The notes below the pieces were generated by a model that was given only the letters and a program-made list of their open reading frames with translations, was not told the origin of the DNA and did not search any database. A stretch of 64,000 nucleotides of DNA from NCBI GenBank assembly GCA_023379805.1, contig JAMCPI010000014.1, forward strand, positions 62,001-126,000. Direction: 5' to 3'. How positions within the stretch are numbered: the stretch's first letter is position 1; the number at the start of each line of letters is the position of its first letter. The stretch comes from Nitrososphaerota archaeon. GTDB lineage: Archaea; Thermoproteota; Nitrososphaeria; Nitrososphaerales; JACPRH01. Of this stretch, positions 33,284-42,306 are shown in pieces. Both the position numbers and the translations under genes were made by a program.

Positions 33284-35281
33284 ATGTCATGTCATCCTAG
33301 CTCGTCATCAAACTCAAAGAAACCTGGAGGCACCGGGGGCATCACGATTGCCCTTGCGGGCAACGCTAATGTTGGGAAAAGCGTGCTGTTCAACCAGCTC
33401 ACAGGTTCAAGCCAGATAATCGGGAACTGGCCTGGAAAAACTGTTGAGAGGGCTGAAGGCACACTCAAGTTTGAAGGCGAAGAGATAACCGCTATTGATC
33501 TGCCCGGTATCTACTCGTTCTCCACCTTCGGTATGGAGGAGCTTGTCTCAAGAGAATACATTGCGCTAGAGCATCTTGACGTGGTCATTAACGTGGTTGA
33601 CGCATCTATTCTTGAACGTAACCTGTTCTTCACTTTGCAGCTCATCGAGATGAACGCTCCATTAGTGGTTTGTCTCAACCAAGTAGATGAAGCGAAGAAA
33701 AAAGGGATTACAATAGACAAGGAGAAGCTGGAGCAGATTCTCGGTGTGCCTGTAGTCCCAACTGTAGGTATCAGAGGAGAAGGAGTCTATGACTTGACGA
33801 AGACAGCGGTTACAGTCGCGAAAAACGGCGGTTGCACCAACAGCACCAGCAACAGCAGGAGAGCAGATGTCAGGTATGGTGCAGAGATTGAGGAGCGAAT
33901 AGGCTCGCTGGATAAAGAGGTAGCGGCGGGTGAACTTGGGCTTGAATATCCGTCCAGATGGGTCGCGATAAAACTGTTGGAGAACGATCCTGAAATCAAG
34001 AAGATCGTGGGCGCCAAATCTGAGAGCATAGTAAAGGCGGCTGATAATCTTGCCTCGGAAATCTCCGCGATACACAACGAACCCTGCTTCTCAGTTATTG
34101 CCTCAGAAAGATATGCGCTTGCAAGCAGAATCGCAAATGAGGTTCAACAAGTGGAGAGCAGGGTTGAGACAACCTTCTCCGAGAAGCTGGAATGGGTAAC
34201 TACGCACAGAATGTTCGGCTACCTTACATCCGCAGGTGTAATAGCAGGACTGCTTCTCTGGACATTCAGCGTCGGCGGACTACTATCCAACGTTTTTTCA
34301 AACGCCTTAGCGCTGTTTTCACCTGTAGATCCAAAATTAAGCGGCTCAGTTGAAGGTATTATCTGGAACGGCGTTTACGGAGGCTTCGTATCAGGTGTCA
34401 CACTCGTTATCCCCTATGTGGTGCCGTTCTACATCATGCTAGCTATTATCGAGGACTCAGGTGTTCTTACCAGAGTAGCATTCATGATGGATAGCGCGAT
34501 GCATAAAATCGGGCTCCACGGAAAAGCGCTGATCCCGATGATCCTAGGCTACGGATGCAATGTTCCTGCTATAGCGGCCTGCAGGATAATGGAGACGAAA
34601 CGTGAACGGCTGCTCGCAACTTACGTCATCACCTTTGCTCCGTGCGCCGCTAGAACAATCGTGATCCTAGGACTAGTGGCTGCGTTTGTGAATCCGTGGT
34701 GGGCACTAGCACTCTACGCAATCGACATCGCGCTAATCTTCGTTATGGGAAGAGTCGCTCTTAGAGTTGTTCCGGGGCAGTCAACTGGACTCATAATGGA
34801 AATGCACTCCTTCAAAATCCCCTCACTAACAGTAGTGACTAAACAGACCTGGATACGCACAAAATCCCTCATCTACCTAGTGTTCCCACTTTACATCATC
34901 GGAAGCGCAGGCATACAGGTCCTTTACGCGCTGGGCGTACTGCAGTATCTAAGCAACGCATTCACACCGGTCACAGTGGTCTGGCTGGGGCTCCCCGCCA
35001 TAGCTGGAGTGCTAATGATACTCGGGTTAATCCGGAAGGAACTCACATTACTCGGTGCAGTAGCGATATTCGGCACAACAAACCTAGCACCTTATTTCAC
35101 ACCGGTCCAACTTATAGTGCTAGCCTTAACCTCAATCATCTTCATTCCCTGCATCTCTACAGTTACGATACTGGCGAAAGACTTTGGGTGGAAAACCGCC
35201 GCCACAATAGCGACCGCAAACTTCGCCACAGCCATCCTAGTTGGAGGAGTAGCCTTCAGACTCCTCACGCTGATAATTTGA
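33284..35281 (+). CDS. feoB: Ferrous iron transporter FeoB
   Basis: A 665-residue protein. The N-terminal G domain has G1 GNANVGKS (26-33), G3 DLPG (72-75) and G4 NQVD (about 131-134). The membrane part has two gate repeats, including [15 protein letters not shown] and [12 protein letters not shown], typical of FeoB. It imports Fe(II). FeoA is not a separate gene; a FeoA-like domain is fused to the regulator just upstream. The N-terminus has an additional SCHPSSSS stretch that could touch metal. The regulator-feoB pair is a self-contained iron uptake operon. Confidence 0.95.
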   Translation: MSCHPSSSSNSKKPGGTGGITIALAGNANVGKSVLFNQLTGSSQIIGNWPGKTVERAEGTLKFEGEEITAIDLPGIYSFSTFGMEELVSREYIALEHLDVVINVVDASILERNLFFTLQLIEMNAPLVVCLNQVDEAKKKGITIDKEKLEQILGVPVVPTVGIRGEGVYDLTKTAVTVAKNGGCTNSTSNSRRADVRYGAEIEERIGSLDKEVAAGELGLEYPSRWVAIKLLENDPEIKKIVGAKSESIVKAADNLASEISAIHNEPCFSVIASERYALASRIANEVQQVESRVETTFSEKLEWVTTHRMFGYLTSAGVIAGLLLWTFSVGGLLSNVFSNALALFSPVDPKLSGSVEGIIWNGVYGGFVSGVTLVIPYVVPFYIMLAIIEDSGVLTRVAFMMDSAMHKIGLHGKALIPMILGYGCNVPAIAACRIMETKRERLLATYVITFAPCAARTIVILGLVAAFVNPWWALALYAIDIALIFVMGRVALRVVPGQSTGLIMEMHSFKIPSLTVVTKQTWIRTKSLIYLVFPLYIIGSAGIQVLYALGVLQYLSNAFTPVTVVWLGLPAIAGVLMILGLIRKELTLLGAVAIFGTTNLAPYFTPVQLIVLALTSIIFIPCISTVTILAKDFGWKTAATIATANFATAILVGGVAFRLLTLII

Positions 35282-35366
35282 TGAAGTTAAATGAGAAAGC
35301 AGGTGCTGCCGGATCATGAGCAGCCCTGTTTACAAGTTCATAATGCCATTTTACCGTGTTTTTTTC

Positions 35367-35645
35367 TTGGTGGCATCTGTGGCAGAGGTTGTTGAGGTGG
35401 ATAGCTCGGGCAGGATTGTTATTCCGAAGAGTCTGCGTAAAGAGCTTAAGGTTGGAGCTAAAACTAAGTTTATTCTTGTCAAGAGAGGGAAGGGGCAGCT
35501 GCTTCTGCAGAAGCTGGATGTTGATGAGATAGCTGAGAGGCTTGAGAAGGAGCTGTCTGGAAAAGACATTGACGCAATAGTTGAGCAGGTTAGGAAGAAG
35601 GTTGATGAGAAGATCAAGTCCAACTACCAAGACCTTCTTACTTGA
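35367..35645 (+). CDS. vapB: AbrB/SpoVT-type antitoxin (VapB-like)
   Basis: The beta-hairpin DNA-binding domain reads VVEVDSSGRIVIPKSLRKEL, followed by VGAKTKFILV and a charged helical tail. This is a SpoVT/AbrB swapped-hairpin domain. The frame is open from 35316, but the domain begins near 35380, so TTG 35367, GTG 35370 or GTG 35379 are the plausible starts. It overlaps the PIN-domain gene by about 40 bases, the usual VapBC arrangement, so it is probably the cognate antitoxin and autorepressor. Confidence 0.75.
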   Translation: MVASVAEVVEVDSSGRIVIPKSLRKELKVGAKTKFILVKRGKGQLLLQKLDVDEIAERLEKELSGKDIDAIVEQVRKKVDEKIKSNYQDLLT

Positions 35646-36042
35646 CAATAACGTATTCATATCTGCAGTAAAGAGCCCGAGGAAATCTACTGAAACGCTA
35701 CGTTTAATCCTCCGGCTCATAGAAGATTCACAAGTAAAGCTTGTTGGAAACGATCTTCTAGTAGAGGAGATGCTGCGTTACATGGAGCTGTTAAAATCGG
35801 AAACGGCAACCACAATCCTGGCAGCTCCGCTAAACAAAATTGAGATAATAATTGTTCAGGAAAAATACAGAAAGATATGCAAAGCCTACGTAAAGACCCT
35901 TGACAAAGCGGACATACTTCACGCAGCCACATGTCTACAGGCGGATGCAGCAATAATAACCAATGATCATCACTTTGACAATATTCGAGACGAAGGAATA
36001 ATTACCGTGTGGAGCATCGCAGAAGCAATAAACAATATCTGA
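35605..36042 (+). CDS. vapC: PIN-domain ribonuclease (VapC-like toxin)
   Basis: About 145 residues from the ATG at 35605. The PIN-domain acid residues are visible in FLLDNNVFISAVKS (first Asp), VEEMLRYMEL (Glu), LDKADILHAATC (Asp) and IITNDHHFDNI (Asp). VapC toxins cleave tRNA or rRNA when freed from VapB. The gene overlaps the end of the AbrB-type gene. From 36043 to 36283 no gene is seen, apart from a TATA-like CTTTTTATAG (36248-36257) before the next gene. Confidence 0.82.
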   Translation: MRRSSPTTKTFLLDNNVFISAVKSPRKSTETLRLILRLIEDSQVKLVGNDLLVEEMLRYMELLKSETATTILAAPLNKIEIIIVQEKYRKICKAYVKTLDKADILHAATCLQADAAIITNDHHFDNIRDEGIITVWSIAEAINNI

Positions 36043-36283
36043 AACGACCGATGATATTGTCCAGCCAAGGTCGGGAACGGTTATGAAGCTACCTCGTAAT
36101 TATGGAAAATCTGCTCAACGACCTCTTCGCAGCAGTTCATCTGCCAAGTTAAGAGGATAGAGTAATGTGCTCAACAATTCTTATCGGATTATTTCCTTTT
36201 ACATGAACGTCTTTTAGCTTACTTTAGGAGATATTCGCCATTTCCGGTAACTTTTTATAGATAAGCCCTAAGATTATGCGCTT

Positions 36284-37237
36284 ATGTGCCCGGCTCAGGA
36301 TGATTTGAAGCGTCGTCTAAAGGCGACGTATAAGTTGCTGGCTAATGACGATGCGCTTCTACTGCTTAAAGTTGCGCAGGATGGCCTTTACGCTAAAGAC
36401 ACTACGATTAGGAGCCTTGGGCTTAGCAAGAAACGCTACTATCAGAGGCTGCGTGAGCTTATTGCCGCCAAACTTGTAGTTAAAGAGAATAATGTCTACA
36501 AGGCTACGTCTCTAGGGAAGATTGTTTTTCAAACTCAAGTGAAGATTCTGGAGGAGGCTATTGTTAATCACCACAGGCTTCTGGCGATAGAGAAGCTGAA
36601 ACAGGTGCCGGGTCTCACAAACGACGAAATAGAGGGAGTGTCGAAGACGCTCTTAGCGGAGGGAAGCTACTTAGCCGAGTACTTCTTGAAGAGCGCACCA
36701 CCTGAGGTTTACACCAGCTTCGAGGAGCTTATCGAGAAAACTGTTGATATTTCTCTGCGAGCTAAAACTGAACTGAGATTAGCGACCCGTTACGTGGATA
36801 AACGGGTCATCGAGGCTTTGGCGACCGTCGCTAAACGAGGCGTCAAAGTATCAGTTATAACCGATCTCGCGATTATTCTGAAGAGAATACAGATACTAAA
36901 GCCATCCAGTAACCCCAAAGAGTTCGAATCCCTCCTCTACCCGCTGAAAGGCTCAGGAGTCTCCTTCAGGTACGCTCAGATTCCATTCAGCTTCCTTCTA
37001 CGAGACAACTACGAAGCAGGCGTGGAGCTTGCAGATCCTGTGTTCACAGACAACTTCGTAATCGGCTTCCTCTTCCAAGACTCTGAAGTGGGAAAGATCC
37101 TATCTAAAAGGTTCGACACGATCTGGCAGGACGCCACTGAAGACCCGGTAGAAGTGCTCGCACAAGTACCAACAAGTAGAGATGATAGCAGAGGCGGAGC
37201 ACAGCCACAGAAGCACTCGTTCGATAAGCCTGTTTAG
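36284..37237 (+). CDS. Winged-helix regulator with TrmB-like C-terminal domain
   Basis: A 317-residue protein. Residues 18-75 form a winged helix (NDDALLLLKVAQDGLYAKD, LGLSKKRYYQRLRELIAAKLV). Residues 130-295 contain SLRAKTELRLATRYVDKRVIE, RGVKVSVITD, then LADPVFTDNFVIGFLFQDSEVGKIL, which resemble the phospholipase-D-like sensor half seen in many archaeal TrmB-type regulators. The ATG is about 30 bases after a TATA box. Its end overlaps the UbiA-type gene by up to 56 bases, so it may regulate that gene. The ligand is unknown. Confidence 0.65.
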   Translation: MCPAQDDLKRRLKATYKLLANDDALLLLKVAQDGLYAKDTTIRSLGLSKKRYYQRLRELIAAKLVVKENNVYKATSLGKIVFQTQVKILEEAIVNHHRLLAIEKLKQVPGLTNDEIEGVSKTLLAEGSYLAEYFLKSAPPEVYTSFEELIEKTVDISLRAKTELRLATRYVDKRVIEALATVAKRGVKVSVITDLAIILKRIQILKPSSNPKEFESLLYPLKGSGVSFRYAQIPFSFLLRDNYEAGVELADPVFTDNFVIGFLFQDSEVGKILSKRFDTIWQDATEDPVEVLAQVPTSRDDSRGGAQPQKHSFDKPV

Positions 37238-38087
37238 ATCTTGGACCGCTCTCCTAAGATCTAAACCGCAGCCCTTCTCCTTCACAGTCGCAGCGCTCAT
37301 CGGATCATTCCTCGGCGCCGGTGAGATACCGGGCGTTCAGACCGCTTTAGAAGCCGGGGTGATGGTCTACCTCATCTCTGCGGCCATCTACCTCTACAAC
37401 GACGCTGTTGAAGTTGACCTTGACAGGATGAATACTCAGGGCACGGTTAAGAGACCGCTCACAACAGGTGGCGCATCCGTAGGCGAAGCGTTCGCTTTAA
37501 CCGCGTTCGCCGCCGCAGTAGGTCTGCTACTCGCCGCTGTTCTAGGCTCCTTGACGCTGCTGCTTGCCGCCTCCGCCCTGTCTTTAGGAGTAGCATATTC
37601 AGCCCCCGGAATATATTTGAAGAAACGTTTCCCACACAAAACAGTCGTCATGGCCGTATCGGCTTCTCTAGCCTCGATGATGGGCGCATCGCCCTACACA
37701 ATCTTCAACATGCGTGTAGCAATAGCTGTTGGAGTAACCTCTTCATACATCGTGACGATGGCGATAATTAACGACTTCCGCGACATCGAAGGAGACCGAG
37801 CCTTCGGCATAAGGACCTTCCCATTAGTGTTGGGAGTCCCAGTCAGCCTCATGCTGATGAGAACTGGATTCGCCCTAACAGGCGCCCTAATCGTACTATC
37901 CAGCATCCTCTACCACACCGCAGCACTATTCATGGTGATAGCCCTGTTAGGATTAACCGCATCCATCATCACCACCCTCCCAATAGCCTCAAAATCCCCG
38001 GAACCCAAAGCCTGCAGAAAAGTACTAAAGAAAATCAGGTTGCTACACTTCCTCATGCAAACAGCCCTGCTCAGCCTAATCCTATAA
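37182..38087 (+). CDS. UbiA-family prenyltransferase, second copy in the window
   Basis: A 301-residue membrane protein with about nine hydrophobic segments. The two Asp-rich motifs are NDAVEVDLDRMNTQGTVKRP (near residue 69) and NDFRDIEGDRAFGIRT (near 195). The RMNTQGTVKRPLTTG segment resembles archaeal geranylgeranylglycerol-phosphate geranylgeranyltransferases and related enzymes rather than MenA. It may attach the second geranylgeranyl chain of archaeal lipids or prenylate a quinone or haem. The start at 37182 lies inside the upstream gene; a later start is possible. Confidence 0.72.
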   Translation: MIAEAEHSHRSTRSISLFRSWTALLRSKPQPFSFTVAALIGSFLGAGEIPGVQTALEAGVMVYLISAAIYLYNDAVEVDLDRMNTQGTVKRPLTTGGASVGEAFALTAFAAAVGLLLAAVLGSLTLLLAASALSLGVAYSAPGIYLKKRFPHKTVVMAVSASLASMMGASPYTIFNMRVAIAVGVTSSYIVTMAIINDFRDIEGDRAFGIRTFPLVLGVPVSLMLMRTGFALTGALIVLSSILYHTAALFMVIALLGLTASIITTLPIASKSPEPKACRKVLKKIRLLHFLMQTALLSLIL

Positions 38088-38183
38088 ATAAAAGATGAAT
38101 GGTTAAGCCTAAGTAAAAAAAAATAAACTAAGGATTTCGCCCGGCTCGGCTAGATCTTGAATACAAGCCTTGTCTGACGTGGG

Positions 38184-39230
38184 CTAATATCGGCGTAAAG
38201 TTGGCTCTATTTCTTTCCTAGTCATCGCGCCTAGTTTGACTGGTGCTTTATCTAGCCAAGGAACGTATTCCCATTTCCACATGCGGCCGTTGTTGTCCAT
38301 TTCTGCCATCGCATGGTTGGAAGTGTTTACGAATATTACTGGGTGCGTCTGGTTCCCGAAATAGTTCCTTATCTTATGTTTAGGTATCGGTGGAAACTTA
38401 TCTCCGTGAACATCATCGTCATTTATTTTGTATGGGCCGCTGTAGATGTTCTCGAAGGTAGAGGTGTTTCCGTCATTGTCTTTATCAACATGGATCTTGA
38501 ATGATTCTAGATCCATTGTTCGTCGGTGGAGAATGAAACGTACAGCTTCATACATTGTGTTAAGGAGTCCGTGTTTTCTGAGTCGCTCATTCTCGAAAAT
38601 TAAGGAGACTTCAACTTCGCTACGACCATTCGAATCCACAGAGCCGTTAGCGCAGTGTACTTCGCGCACAAAATTCTTGAGGCAGTCAACTGCAGGCTGA
38701 TAAATAACCGGGATTACTCTATCAGTTGGGCTGTCGCACTCCACATCAAAAATGTTGTCTCCTATTGCTGTCGGGTTCGCCAACTCATCTTTAATCATCT
38801 TATACAGCGAGTACACCGTAGAGTCTTGAATCTGCTTTCCTTCCTCTACCCATTGCCAAACCCAGTGATGCTCATCAAGCTGCAAAACCCATCTAGCTTT
38901 AGGATCACCTCGTTTATTCTTTGAAGGATCTTCTTTCGCAGCATATGCGGGGTCAAGCACAGGTTCCGATGGTGGCGTCTTAAGTTTGAAAGCAAGCACA
39001 AGCCTTATCGCTACATCTCTCCCGATGTAGCTGCTGCTTCTGACTTCTATTCTTCGAACCACTATAACCGGTTTATTGTCTTTAGGAGATCTTACTAAAC
39101 TCAGTGCGCAACCTAGCCAGTCCGATATCTCTTCATCAGAGGTCCAATAGAACTCCCCGGTCCAGCCAACCTTCCACTTCTCCTCTTTTAGAGAAAACCA
39201 AAGATTGTCTATCAACAAAGCTCTAGGCAA
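38184..39230 (-). CDS. Protein of unknown function, 348 residues
   Basis: No family recognised. The protein is soluble, with no signal peptide or membrane helix. It is rich in Trp near the N-terminus (WFSLKEEKWKVGWTGEFYW) and Asp/Asn near residue 250 (HVDKDNDGNTSTFENIY), the latter resembling a calcium-binding loop. Weakly regular beta strands are likely. The gene stands alone between two convergent or divergent units, and the following 245 bases (39231-39475) hold nothing obvious. It may be accessory. Confidence 0.6.
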   Translation of the reverse strand: MPRALLIDNLWFSLKEEKWKVGWTGEFYWTSDEEISDWLGCALSLVRSPKDNKPVIVVRRIEVRSSSYIGRDVAIRLVLAFKLKTPPSEPVLDPAYAAKEDPSKNKRGDPKARWVLQLDEHHWVWQWVEEGKQIQDSTVYSLYKMIKDELANPTAIGDNIFDVECDSPTDRVIPVIYQPAVDCLKNFVREVHCANGSVDSNGRSEVEVSLIFENERLRKHGLLNTMYEAVRFILHRRTMDLESFKIHVDKDNDGNTSTFENIYSGPYKINDDDVHGDKFPPIPKHKIRNYFGNQTHPVIFVNTSNHAMAEMDNNGRMWKWEYVPWLDKAPVKLGAMTRKEIEPTLRRY

Positions 39231-39475
39231 CGCATAATTCTGGCTTCAACTTATACTTTAACTCTGCAATCTTGTATTATTTCGAGCAGAAAACTAACAT
39301 TAGTGCACATTAGTTTGTAACAACAATTTTTGGATTGTTTCGCTACCTGATGGTGCAGGCGCAAACCTGATAGTGTTTGGACGATAGTTTGTCCTTTAAT
39401 TAATTATTAGGTTAAAGAGAAAAAGGGGAGGAAACGACCGAGTCTGTTTGTGAAGATGTCAGGCAGCTTTTTTGT

Positions 39476-40756
39476 TTAGCTGTCGTCGTCTTCGTCTTCG
39501 GTCGTTCTTGATTCGTCTTTATGGTCATGTCCGTGTTTAAGGTCGTGACGAAGTTGGCCGTAGTGGTTGCCGTGGTTATGCTCGTGTCCGTATGCGTGTC
39601 CTTCATTCATTGTTAATTGTACTTGGATTACGGTGTTTCCGGTCACGTTGATGGTTCCGTTGACCTGATGATGTCCACAGTCATCGTCTTCATCGTCGTC
39701 CTCTGGTACTACTTTGTACGTGTGGTTTCCGAGTGATACGTTGTTGAATGTGACCTGTCCTGTGCGGTTAGTTTCTTTTGTGACTCCGTCTAAGGTGACT
39801 TTGGCTTCGTGAACGGGTTTGCCGGTTTGGTTGTTGATGACTATGAATGTTACTTGGGCGGTTCCTGCTGGAGAAGGTATCGGGGCGGGTGTACCTACCG
39901 TGACTGAGGCTGAGCCGCTGATTGAACCGTGAGTAGCTTTGATTGTTGTGGTTCCATTAGCTAGTGCTTTGAATTTGCCGGTGCTGTTGACGGTGCCGAC
40001 GGTGGTGTTGGTACTTGACCATGTTACTGAGGCGTTTATCGGGTTGCCGTATTGATCTTTAGTGGTAGCTGTGAATGCTTGGGTTCCACCGATTGTGAGC
40101 GTGGCGGTTGAAGGTGTAACTGTTATCGTAGTCAATACTGGTGAGGATAAATCGAGTACTGTTACTGTAGCTGTTCCGTTGACGGTTCCACTTTTAGCTG
40201 TTATCTTTGCTATTCCGTTAGCGTGAGCGGTGAACTTGCCAGTTGTGCTGTTAATGGTTCCCACGGTGGTGCTGTTGCTGCTCCATGTGATTGTGGTGTT
40301 GAAGGCGTGGCTGTACTGGTCTTTTGCTGCTGCAGTGAATGTTTGGGTTCCGTTGACTGCGAGTGTAACTGTTGATGGTGTCACCGTTATTGTAGTTAAT
40401 ACTGGTGCTGCTAATGGATGGTCACTTGCATTGCCTGGGAATGTTCTCGCTAATATTTCGGCGAGGTTGGTGTAGCCGTCACCGTCTGAGTCCAGATGCT
40501 CTATGTTGATAAATGCTTGAGTTGCATTCGATGCATGCATAGACTGGTTTCCAAATGCTTGACCGTAGGGGTTTCGAGGTCCACCGCCAGCTGGGTTGAC
40601 ATGGCAGAGACCGCACGAGTCAAGTCTCGTTCCAGATGTACTGTACTTTGTGTTGAACGCTGTTTGGTAGCTGGAGTACGCTGTTGCTACTTGAATGGTA
40701 GTTAAAAGTACTGTTATGAACAGTACCCCAACTATTGTGTATTTTATTTTCGACAT
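39476..40756 (-). CDS. Secreted CxxCH protein with Ig-like domains and His-rich tail
   Basis: A 426-residue protein. A signal peptide covers about residues 1-26. C48 and C51-H52 form the haem-binding motif CGLCH, followed by NPAGGGPRNPYGQAFG, a layout seen in short cytochrome-like domains. Residues 88-105 contain HLDSDGDGYTNLAE, a thrombospondin type-3/EF-like calcium loop. Two BIG2-type Ig-like repeats follow (about 118-200 and 207-285; each begins LTTITVTPST), then a carboxypeptidase-regulatory-like beta domain (about 295-375), and a His/Asp-rich tail (GHEHNHGNHYG and more). It probably works outside the cell and binds metal; a haem role needs a cytochrome c maturation system, which is not in the window. 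Confidence 0.8.
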   Translation of the reverse strand: MSKIKYTIVGVLFITVLLTTIQVATAYSSYQTAFNTKYSTSGTRLDSCGLCHVNPAGGGPRNPYGQAFGNQSMHASNATQAFINIEHLDSDGDGYTNLAEILARTFPGNASDHPLAAPVLTTITVTPSTVTLAVNGTQTFTAAAKDQYSHAFNTTITWSSNSTTVGTINSTTGKFTAHANGIAKITAKSGTVNGTATVTVLDLSSPVLTTITVTPSTATLTIGGTQAFTATTKDQYGNPINASVTWSSTNTTVGTVNSTGKFKALANGTTTIKATHGSISGSASVTVGTPAPIPSPAGTAQVTFIVINNQTGKPVHEAKVTLDGVTKETNRTGQVTFNNVSLGNHTYKVVPEDDDEDDDCGHHQVNGTINVTGNTVIQVQLTMNEGHAYGHEHNHGNHYGQLRHDLKHGHDHKDESRTTEDEDDDS

Positions 40757-41031
40757 TTTTTACGTCGAACTCCGCTATCCTAAAATGTTATTTTAGGAAC
40801 CTCCCGGAACGCCTGAGGAACGCAAGTTCCACTTTGCTGTTGCACTTTCAGCTCCGATCCATAGCATCATCAATCAACGCAGCGATTTCAATTTGTCGAG
40901 AAGACTGCACATCTCTCAATTCACGCCCAAGTGAAACGCAACTGTGGCCGCAACAGTTCTGGCTTTCGCTTCAGACCAACAGAGAATTGCATTATCCCAT
41001 AAATCGACTCAGCTACAGGATGTTTATAGAG
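40757..41031 (-). other. Decayed sequence next to a transposase fragment
   Basis: Stops in all frames. Short protein-like pieces on the minus strand (for example SEAKARTVAATVAFHLGVN) could be the worn continuation of the transposase fragment at 41032-41229. No intact gene is seen. Confidence 0.3.
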
Positions 41032-41229
41032 CTAAAATTGCTCTTCTATCTTCTTCAACTTCCAGAGGAGTAACTCCCGCATCCACATCCAAACAGACTT
41101 GTGACTCCTACTAGCAAAGGGCAGAATAGCTCGGGAACAGGCCCTGAGACTCAATCCCTCAAAGACCAAATATACAGCATACACAATAATTAACAGGGAC
41201 GTTCTCTCCCGGACCAACATATGAACCAC
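41032..41229 (-). pseudogene. Transposase N-terminal fragment
   Basis: 65 residues containing FEGLSLRACSRAILPFASR and SHKSVWMWMRELLLWKL, a pattern of the N-terminal helix-turn-helix of archaeal transposases in which a pair like LSLR...SH.SVW.W is frequent. The catalytic part is absent or decayed, so this is a remnant. It differs from the transposase at 18890. Confidence 0.5.
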
Positions 41230-41339
41230 ATATACGTCTGAGAGCGAACGTCTCCCTTAAGGTAACAGAGCCTTAAAAATCAAAGGTAAGTCTAAATATA
41301 TGCCTCTTTAGGGTTAGAGCACGCTGGAGTGCATAGGAA

Positions 41340-41795
41340 ATGCCTACTGTATATGAAGTACCACAGGATTTGTTGATAAAGCGGCTGAGTGAGCATCTTA
41401 GGAAGGTGCCGCAGATCGCACCCCCAGCTTGGGCGCCGTACGTGAAGACAGGTTCTCACGCTGAACGTCCTCCTCAGGATCGCGATTGGTGGTACACTCG
41501 ATGCGCCTCTCTGCTTAGAAAGGTGTATGTTCACGGCCCGATCGGGTTGACTGAGCTTGAAGTGATGTATGGAGGCGGGAAGCGAGTAGGTTACGGTGGA
41601 ATGCGTCACCGTGACGCAGGAGGATCCGCTGTTAGGGTACCGCTTCTTCAGCTTGAGGCTGCTGGGCTGGTTGATAAGAAGCAGGGTAAAGGTAGAATGG
41701 TCAGTAATAAGGGTCGCAGCCTTCTTGATAGGCTGAGTAATGAAATCTTTAAAGAGTTGATTAAATCTGATCCATCACTCGCCAGATACTCGTAG
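41340..41795 (+). CDS. rps19e: Small-subunit ribosomal protein eS19
   Basis: A 151-residue protein with the eS19 hallmarks APPAWAPYVKTGSHAERPPQ, DWWYTRCASLLRKVYVHGPIG and LEVMYGGGKRVGYG, and a basic C-terminus (KGKGRMVSNKGRSLLDRL). It binds 16S rRNA in the head of the small subunit. It starts a conserved archaeal gene run of eS19, PDCD5, eL39 and eL31. A TATA-like TTAAAAATC is about 65 bases upstream. Confidence 0.96.
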   Translation: MPTVYEVPQDLLIKRLSEHLRKVPQIAPPAWAPYVKTGSHAERPPQDRDWWYTRCASLLRKVYVHGPIGLTELEVMYGGGKRVGYGGMRHRDAGGSAVRVPLLQLEAAGLVDKKQGKGRMVSNKGRSLLDRLSNEIFKELIKSDPSLARYS

Positions 41796-41810
41796 ATCGG
41801 TGTTTGCCTC

Positions 41811-42131
41811 ATGTCTGAGGACGAGCGTGAAGAGAGAGAAGCTGCATCAACATCTGCAGCAGCATCATCAGCCGTTGGCCGTGGAGAGGAAGCGGCTCGG
41901 CAACGTGAGATCAGGGAAGGAGTTCTAAGGATACTTTTAACCTCGGAGGCGCGTGAGAGATTGAACAATATTAGGATGGTGAAGCCTGAGGTGGCTAAGG
42001 TTATTGAAGATAACATTATTAGGCTCGCATCAGCCGGCCGTATACAGCCGCCGGTCTCGGATGACGATATCAAGCGTTTCCTGATGGCGGTTCAGAAACC
42101 AAAGAGAGAGTTCAAGATTAGGAGGATTTAG
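41811..42131 (+). CDS. DNA-binding protein of the PDCD5 family
   Basis: A 106-residue protein. An Ala/Ser/Glu-rich N-terminus is followed by the PDCD5 core (VLRILLTSEARERLNNIRM, EDNIIRLASAGRIQPPVSDD, IKRFLMAVQKPKREFKIRR). Archaeal members bind DNA and sit in this ribosomal cluster. It starts 15 bases after eS19 and ends 7 bases before eL39. Confidence 0.93.
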   Translation: MSEDEREEREAASTSAAASSAVGRGEEAARQREIREGVLRILLTSEARERLNNIRMVKPEVAKVIEDNIIRLASAGRIQPPVSDDDIKRFLMAVQKPKREFKIRRI

Positions 42132-42138
42132 ATAGAAA

Positions 42139-42297
42139 ATGGCCCGAAACAGAACGGTTGCGTTAAAGAAAAGAATATTCAAGAACGTTAGGCGAACAAT
42201 GTCGGTTCCCACCTGGGTGATGATGAGAACCAACAGAAAGGTACGAAGATCAGCCAAGAAACGCTCCTGGAAACACGGAACAACAAACGTGAGGTAA
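42139..42297 (+). CDS. rpl39e: Large-subunit ribosomal protein eL39
   Basis: A 52-residue basic protein beginning MARNRTVALKKRIFKNVRR and containing VPTWVMMRTNRKVR and SWKHGTTNV, typical of eL39, which lines the ribosomal exit tunnel. The start follows the PDCD5 gene stop by 7 bases, and eL31 follows 9 bases later. Confidence 0.95.
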   Translation: MARNRTVALKKRIFKNVRRTMSVPTWVMMRTNRKVRRSAKKRSWKHGTTNVR

Positions 42298-42306
42298 GAG
42301 CAACAG

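Noticed and set aside
37182-37237. Overlap of the regulator and UbiA-type genes as a fusion
   Set aside because: The frames differ and each protein has a complete domain plan.
41292-41609. 105-codon minus-strand frame over eS19
   Set aside because: Shadow of the ribosomal protein gene.
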